64,000 nt of DNA from Nocardioides speluncae (GTDB taxonomy: Bacteria > Actinomycetota > Actinomycetes > Propionibacteriales > Nocardioidaceae). The stretch lies in assembly GCF_003121585.1 (NCBI RefSeq), contig NZ_QEOO01000001.1, positions 62,001 through 126,000 on the forward strand. The letters run 5' to 3'. The position numbers and the translations under genes are program-made. How positions within the stretch are numbered: position 1 is the stretch's first letter; each line of letters starts with the position of its first letter. Positions 60,982 through 64,000 of this stretch are shown one piece after another. The notes below the pieces were generated by a model. The model saw only the letters and a program-made list of their open reading frames with translations, had not been told where the DNA came from and did no database searches.

Positions 60982-62469
60982 ATGATTCAGCGCGTGACCG
61001 GCCCGGATCGCCAGCTCGCTGCCCACCGCCACCTGCTCATCGTCGCGGCCGTCCTGGTCGCCTGCCTGGTCGCCGTGAGCGGCCGATACGGCTACCACCG
61101 CGACGAGCTCTACTTCATCCTGCTCGGCGGCCACCCGCAGTGGGGGTACGTCGACCAGCCGCCGCTGATCCCGCTGCTCGCGCACGCCACCCACGTGCTC
61201 TTCGACGGGTCGCTGGTCGGGTTCCGGTTACCCTCGGCGCTGGTCGCCGGCGCCACGGCGTACGTCACCGGGCTGATCGCGCGCGAGTTCGGCGCCGGCG
61301 CGCGAGGGCAGGTGTTCGCGGCGGTCGCGTGGGCGATCTCTGCGGTGACGCTGGCGACCGGGCACCTGATGGGCACCACCTCGTTCGACCTGCTCTGCTG
61401 GGCGCTGGTCTGCTGGGCCGGCGTCCGGGCACTGCGCGACGGCGGCCGGGCCTGGCTCTGGGTCGGCCTGGCCGCGGGGGTCGGCATGGAGGTCAAGACG
61501 CTGATCGCGACCGGCCTGCTCGCGCTGCTGATCGGCGTGGCCGCTGCCGGACCGCGGCGCGCGCTGGCCTCGCCGCGGCTCTGGCTCGGCGCGCTGCTCG
61601 CGCTGGTCCTGGCCGCTCCGAACCTGTGGTGGCAGGCCGCCAACGACTGGCCGCAGCTTGAGATGTCCTCACAGATCGCGGCCGGCGAGTCCGGGACCAG
61701 CGAGCCGCGGTCGCTGTTCCTGCCGTTCCAGATCGTGCTGCTGTCGGCGTTCCTGGTCCCGGTCTGGACGATCGGCTGGTGGCGGCTGGCTCGCTCTGCT
61801 GATCTCGCGCTGTGGCGGGCCTTCGCCGTCGCGTACGTCGTCCTCGCCGCCTTCCTGATCGCCACCGGCGGCAAGCCCTACTACCTGTGCGGGATGTACC
61901 CGGTGCTGCTTGCCGCCGGCGCCCAGCCGGTCGTCGACTGGGCCGCGCAGGCCCGAGTGCGGGTGGTGGCGCTGGCCGCCGCGCTGGTGCTGACCGTCGC
62001 CGGCAACGCCTACCTGATGCTTCCGCTGCTGCCGCCCGGCGACGTCGCCGGATCGCCGGTGGAGGAGATCAACTACGACGCCGGCGAGCAGATCGGCTGG
62101 CCCGGCTTCGCCGACACCTTCGAGGCGGCGTACGCCGAGCTGCCCACCGCCGAGCGCCCGCGGACCGTCGTGCTCACGGCGAACTACGGGCAGGCCGGCG
62201 CGGTCAGCCGCTACACCTCGCTGCCGGTCTACAGCGGCCACAACAGCCTGCGCACCCTCGGCCCGCCGCCGGAGAGGTACGACGTGGTGCTCGCGGTCGG
62301 CTACCCGCAGACCGCGCTCGGCGACTGGTTCGGCTCGTGCGACGAGGTCGGCCGCACGCCCACGCCGTACGGCCTGGAGAACGACGAGGCCGACACCCCG
62401 GTCTACGTGTGCCGCGACCTCAGCGGCAGCTGGCGCGACCTGTGGCCGGAGATGGAGCGCACCGCCTGA
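60982..62469 (+). CDS. GT39/ArnT-type membrane glycosyltransferase
   Basis: 495 residues with about ten membrane helices. The catalytic loop is GRYGYHRDELYFILLGGHPQWGYVDQPPLIPLLA near residues 35-70, with the Asp/Glu pair (DE) used by GT-C transferases such as protein mannosyltransferase or ArnT. It transfers sugar from a polyprenyl-phosphate donor to an extracytoplasmic acceptor; donor and acceptor are unknown. ATG 60982 chosen; 60916 is in frame but has no ribosome site. Confidence 0.87.
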   Translation: MIQRVTGPDRQLAAHRHLLIVAAVLVACLVAVSGRYGYHRDELYFILLGGHPQWGYVDQPPLIPLLAHATHVLFDGSLVGFRLPSALVAGATAYVTGLIAREFGAGARGQVFAAVAWAISAVTLATGHLMGTTSFDLLCWALVCWAGVRALRDGGRAWLWVGLAAGVGMEVKTLIATGLLALLIGVAAAGPRRALASPRLWLGALLALVLAAPNLWWQAANDWPQLEMSSQIAAGESGTSEPRSLFLPFQIVLLSAFLVPVWTIGWWRLARSADLALWRAFAVAYVVLAAFLIATGGKPYYLCGMYPVLLAAGAQPVVDWAAQARVRVVALAAALVLTVAGNAYLMLPLLPPGDVAGSPVEEINYDAGEQIGWPGFADTFEAAYAELPTAERPRTVVLTANYGQAGAVSRYTSLPVYSGHNSLRTLGPPPERYDVVLAVGYPQTALGDWFGSCDEVGRTPTPYGLENDEADTPVYVCRDLSGSWRDLWPEMERTA

Positions 62470-62476
62470 GGCGCGC

Positions 62477-63487
62477 TTAGCTGGTGCTCTCCGCGACGAC
62501 CCGGCAGTCGTCGTTTCCGACGTAGCAGCGGATCGCCGGCTGCTCCGACGCCTCGGGGAGTACGACGAACGCGGTGCCGCTCTCCCACACGATCCGGCCG
62601 GGCTCCAGGTCGGTCGGCCAGCCCAGCTGGTCGCCGTCTCCCGTGCCGTCGGCCGCGACCCGCAGGTCCGAGCCCTCGAACCAGGCCACCGCTCCGGTCG
62701 GCGACCAGGCGGCCTGGGCGCCGTCGACCGCGTGGCCCTCACCGAGGCCGGCGGGATACGGCTCTCGGTAGTTCGTCGAGGTGTCGCTGGTGCTGACCAC
62801 CAGGCCGGTGCCGCCGGTCGCCACCGACTCGACCTTGTCCGGCGTGTCGAGGACGTAGGTGTTCTTCTCCCGGTCCCAGGCCCAGAGCCGGCCGTCCGGT
62901 GCGGCGATGTATGCGCGGGCGGAGCCGTCGAGAGCGACCGGCGCCGGGCCCTCCGGTCCGGGTGGGAACGGGAAGGCGGGCTGGCCGACCGCGCGTGCGG
63001 CAGAGAGGTCCCACACCAGCACGCCGGTGTGGGTCGGGAAGCGGCTGTCGGGGCTGAGTGGCCACACGGCGTACTTGGCGGCGGCGTCCACGACCGGCAC
63101 CGCCGAGGCGCCGGAGCCGAGCTCGGTCACCCGGCCGGTCCTGTCGATCCGGACCACGCGGCCGTCCAGCGTGCGGAGCAGGACGTCGGGGCCGGCGTCG
63201 ACCACATCGCCCCCGGGACCGCCGTACGGGATCGGCCGGCTGTCGGCGTACAGCGTGCCGTTGCTGAAGTGCGCGAGGGTGAGCGGGCCGGCACCGTCGA
63301 GGTCGGCGAGTACCGGGCCCGTGGCCTCGCCCGTCGAGTCGTCGTCGCCGCGTCCGAACCAGACTCCGGCCGCGGCCGCGGTCACCGCGATTGCGGCGAT
63401 GGCCACCAAGGCTCCGAAGGCGCGCAGATCCAGTCCGCGCCTGCTACGCGGTGCGACCCGCGCACCTCGGCTCCGTTGTTCTCGCAC
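62477..63487 (-). CDS. Membrane-anchored beta-repeat protein
   Basis: 336 residues. A basic N-terminus and one membrane helix (FGALVAIAAIAVTAAAAGVWF), then an external domain with repeated beta strands (PIPYGGPGGDVVDAGPDVLLRTLDGRVVRIDRTGRVTELGSG, then similar), probably a small propeller. Two cysteines (RCYVGNDDCR) lie at the C-terminus. GTG start at 63487 has GAAGGG upstream. Function unknown; it overlaps nothing and ends 7 nt after the convergent glycosyltransferase. Confidence 0.78.
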   Translation of the reverse strand: MREQRSRGARVAPRSRRGLDLRAFGALVAIAAIAVTAAAAGVWFGRGDDDSTGEATGPVLADLDGAGPLTLAHFSNGTLYADSRPIPYGGPGGDVVDAGPDVLLRTLDGRVVRIDRTGRVTELGSGASAVPVVDAAAKYAVWPLSPDSRFPTHTGVLVWDLSAARAVGQPAFPFPPGPEGPAPVALDGSARAYIAAPDGRLWAWDREKNTYVLDTPDKVESVATGGTGLVVSTSDTSTNYREPYPAGLGEGHAVDGAQAAWSPTGAVAWFEGSDLRVAADGTGDGDQLGWPTDLEPGRIVWESGTAFVVLPEASEQPAIRCYVGNDDCRVVAESTS

Positions 63488-63578
63488 CCTCGAAACCCTT
63501 CTCAACCCCCCAACGCGGCAGGGTAGTCGCGAACCGCGATCCGCGACCTGCCTTTCCTCATCTCGGACGCTGAGTCCG

Positions 63579-64000
63579 CTACCTATGATCTGGCGACCAC
63601 TCCCACAGCGCCGAGATCGGCATCCCCCACAGTTTCTGTGCGTACTGATACCCGGAGTCGCTGGTGTTGAGTACGACGCCGCCGAGGAACCGGTCACCCG
63701 CATGATCGCGGAGCGTACGCAGGCCGCGGAAGTCGTCGCTCCGGTAGGTCCCGGATGCCTTCACCTCGATGCCGTAAAGGCGGCCGTCGGACAGCTCGAT
63801 GATGATGTCGACCTCCACTCCAGCTCGGGTTCGGTAGTGGCTCAGCCGGAAGTCGGTGTCGCTCCAGCCCCGCTGCTTGATCAATTCGGCGACGACGAGA
63901 CCCTCAAGGAGCGGTCCGAGGTGATCAGACCCGGTCAGGGAGACGAGAACGTCGTCGCTCACGTCAGCCAGGCGCATTGCTAGTGCGGGGTCGTTGACGA
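63579..64000 (-). CDS. DUF4143 ATPase, C-terminal part (runs off window)
   Basis: The last 140 codons of a gene whose start is beyond the right edge. The sequence SLTGSDHLGPLLEGLVVAELIKQRGWSDTDFRLSHYRTRAGVEVDIIIELSDGRLYGIEVKASGTYRSDDFRGLRTLRDHAGDRFLGGVVLNT matches the DUF4143 C-terminal domain of AAA ATPases, with a PD-(D/E)XK-like E..D...EVKAS pattern. The reading frame stays open to the end of the window. The N-terminal AAA domain is not visible. Confidence 0.88.
   Translation of the reverse strand, partial: VNDPALAMRLADVSDDVLVSLTGSDHLGPLLEGLVVAELIKQRGWSDTDFRLSHYRTRAGVEVDIIIELSDGRLYGIEVKASGTYRSDDFRGLRTLRDHAGDRFLGGVVLNTSDSGYQYAQKLWGMPISALWEWSPDHR

Overview
This is a high-GC stretch of chromosome from an actinobacterium. 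The evidence is the strong G/C bias at third codon positions, frequent GTG starts, many 4-nt ATGA/GTGA gene overlaps, and actinobacterial families: SARP regulator, SigE-type ECF sigma factor, class F sortase with DUF4397, DUF6879 with a WhiJ-like XRE protein, TerD with AIM24, and DUF5926. Gene style and the sulfotransferase, EcsC and DUF6069 content fit Nocardioidaceae (Nocardioides-like); that placement is inference. No rRNA, tRNA, CRISPR array, transposase or prophage was found. The window is cut at both ends, inside a glutathione peroxidase and inside a DUF4143 ATPase.

0-7 kb: peroxidase fragment; SNF2 helicase plus SWIM protein; a TetR regulator with a co-transcribed unknown gene; a metallo-hydrolase; a double VOC-domain protein. 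7-13.7 kb: a tiny secreted peptide gene beside an AfsR-like SARP/NB-ARC/TPR regulator, then secreted or cell-envelope proteins (NlpC/P60 with three C-terminal repeats, an I36-type protease inhibitor, a lipoprotein). 13.7-18.1 kb: a leucine-catabolism operon (biotin-dependent acyl-CoA carboxylase beta and alpha, HMG-CoA lyase). Its start carries the same 16-bp palindrome as the promoter of the TetR gene 8 kb upstream. 18.2-21.7 kb: three overlapping genes, two of them sulfotransferases. 21.8-26.1 kb: EcsC, Aat, a MarR/DUF6069 divergent pair and an expanding family of acidic lipoproteins.

26.2-34.7 kb: rhodanese, Fpg/Nei glycosylase, CopD-type protein, DUF4397 protein with class F sortase, an AAA ATPase, a SHOCT protein, and an ECF sigma factor with a probable anti-sigma partner. 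34.8-45.8 kb: a two-component system, a molybdopterin oxidoreductase/TetR/CBS operon, a second metallo-hydrolase, a HAF-repeat protein and an ArsR-type/SnoaL divergent pair. 45.8-48.3 kb: an accessory island with two DUF6879 proteins, an XRE-DUF5753 regulator and small proteins. 48.4-55.1 kb: DUF418 protein, a DUF3800-like gene, a PIN/Phd toxin-antitoxin pair, GDPD, DUF5926, and a second lipoprotein family with one frameshifted member. 55.1-64 kb: two TerD and three AIM24 proteins, a Tet/OtrA-like ribosomal protection GTPase, a GT39-type mannosyltransferase, a membrane-anchored protein and the ATPase fragment.

The most notable non-coding signal is a family of three ~160-bp palindromic elements (6309-6472, 27423-27582, 56003-56167). 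They share a core but have different, internally matched arms. All lie just 3' of a minus-strand gene in the same orientation, and several stem positions covary, which suggests a structured 3'-end RNA or mobile repeat. Other signals are two copies of a perfect 24-bp palindrome, a 28-bp-stem hairpin in frame inside a coding sequence, and clear operator palindromes for several regulators.
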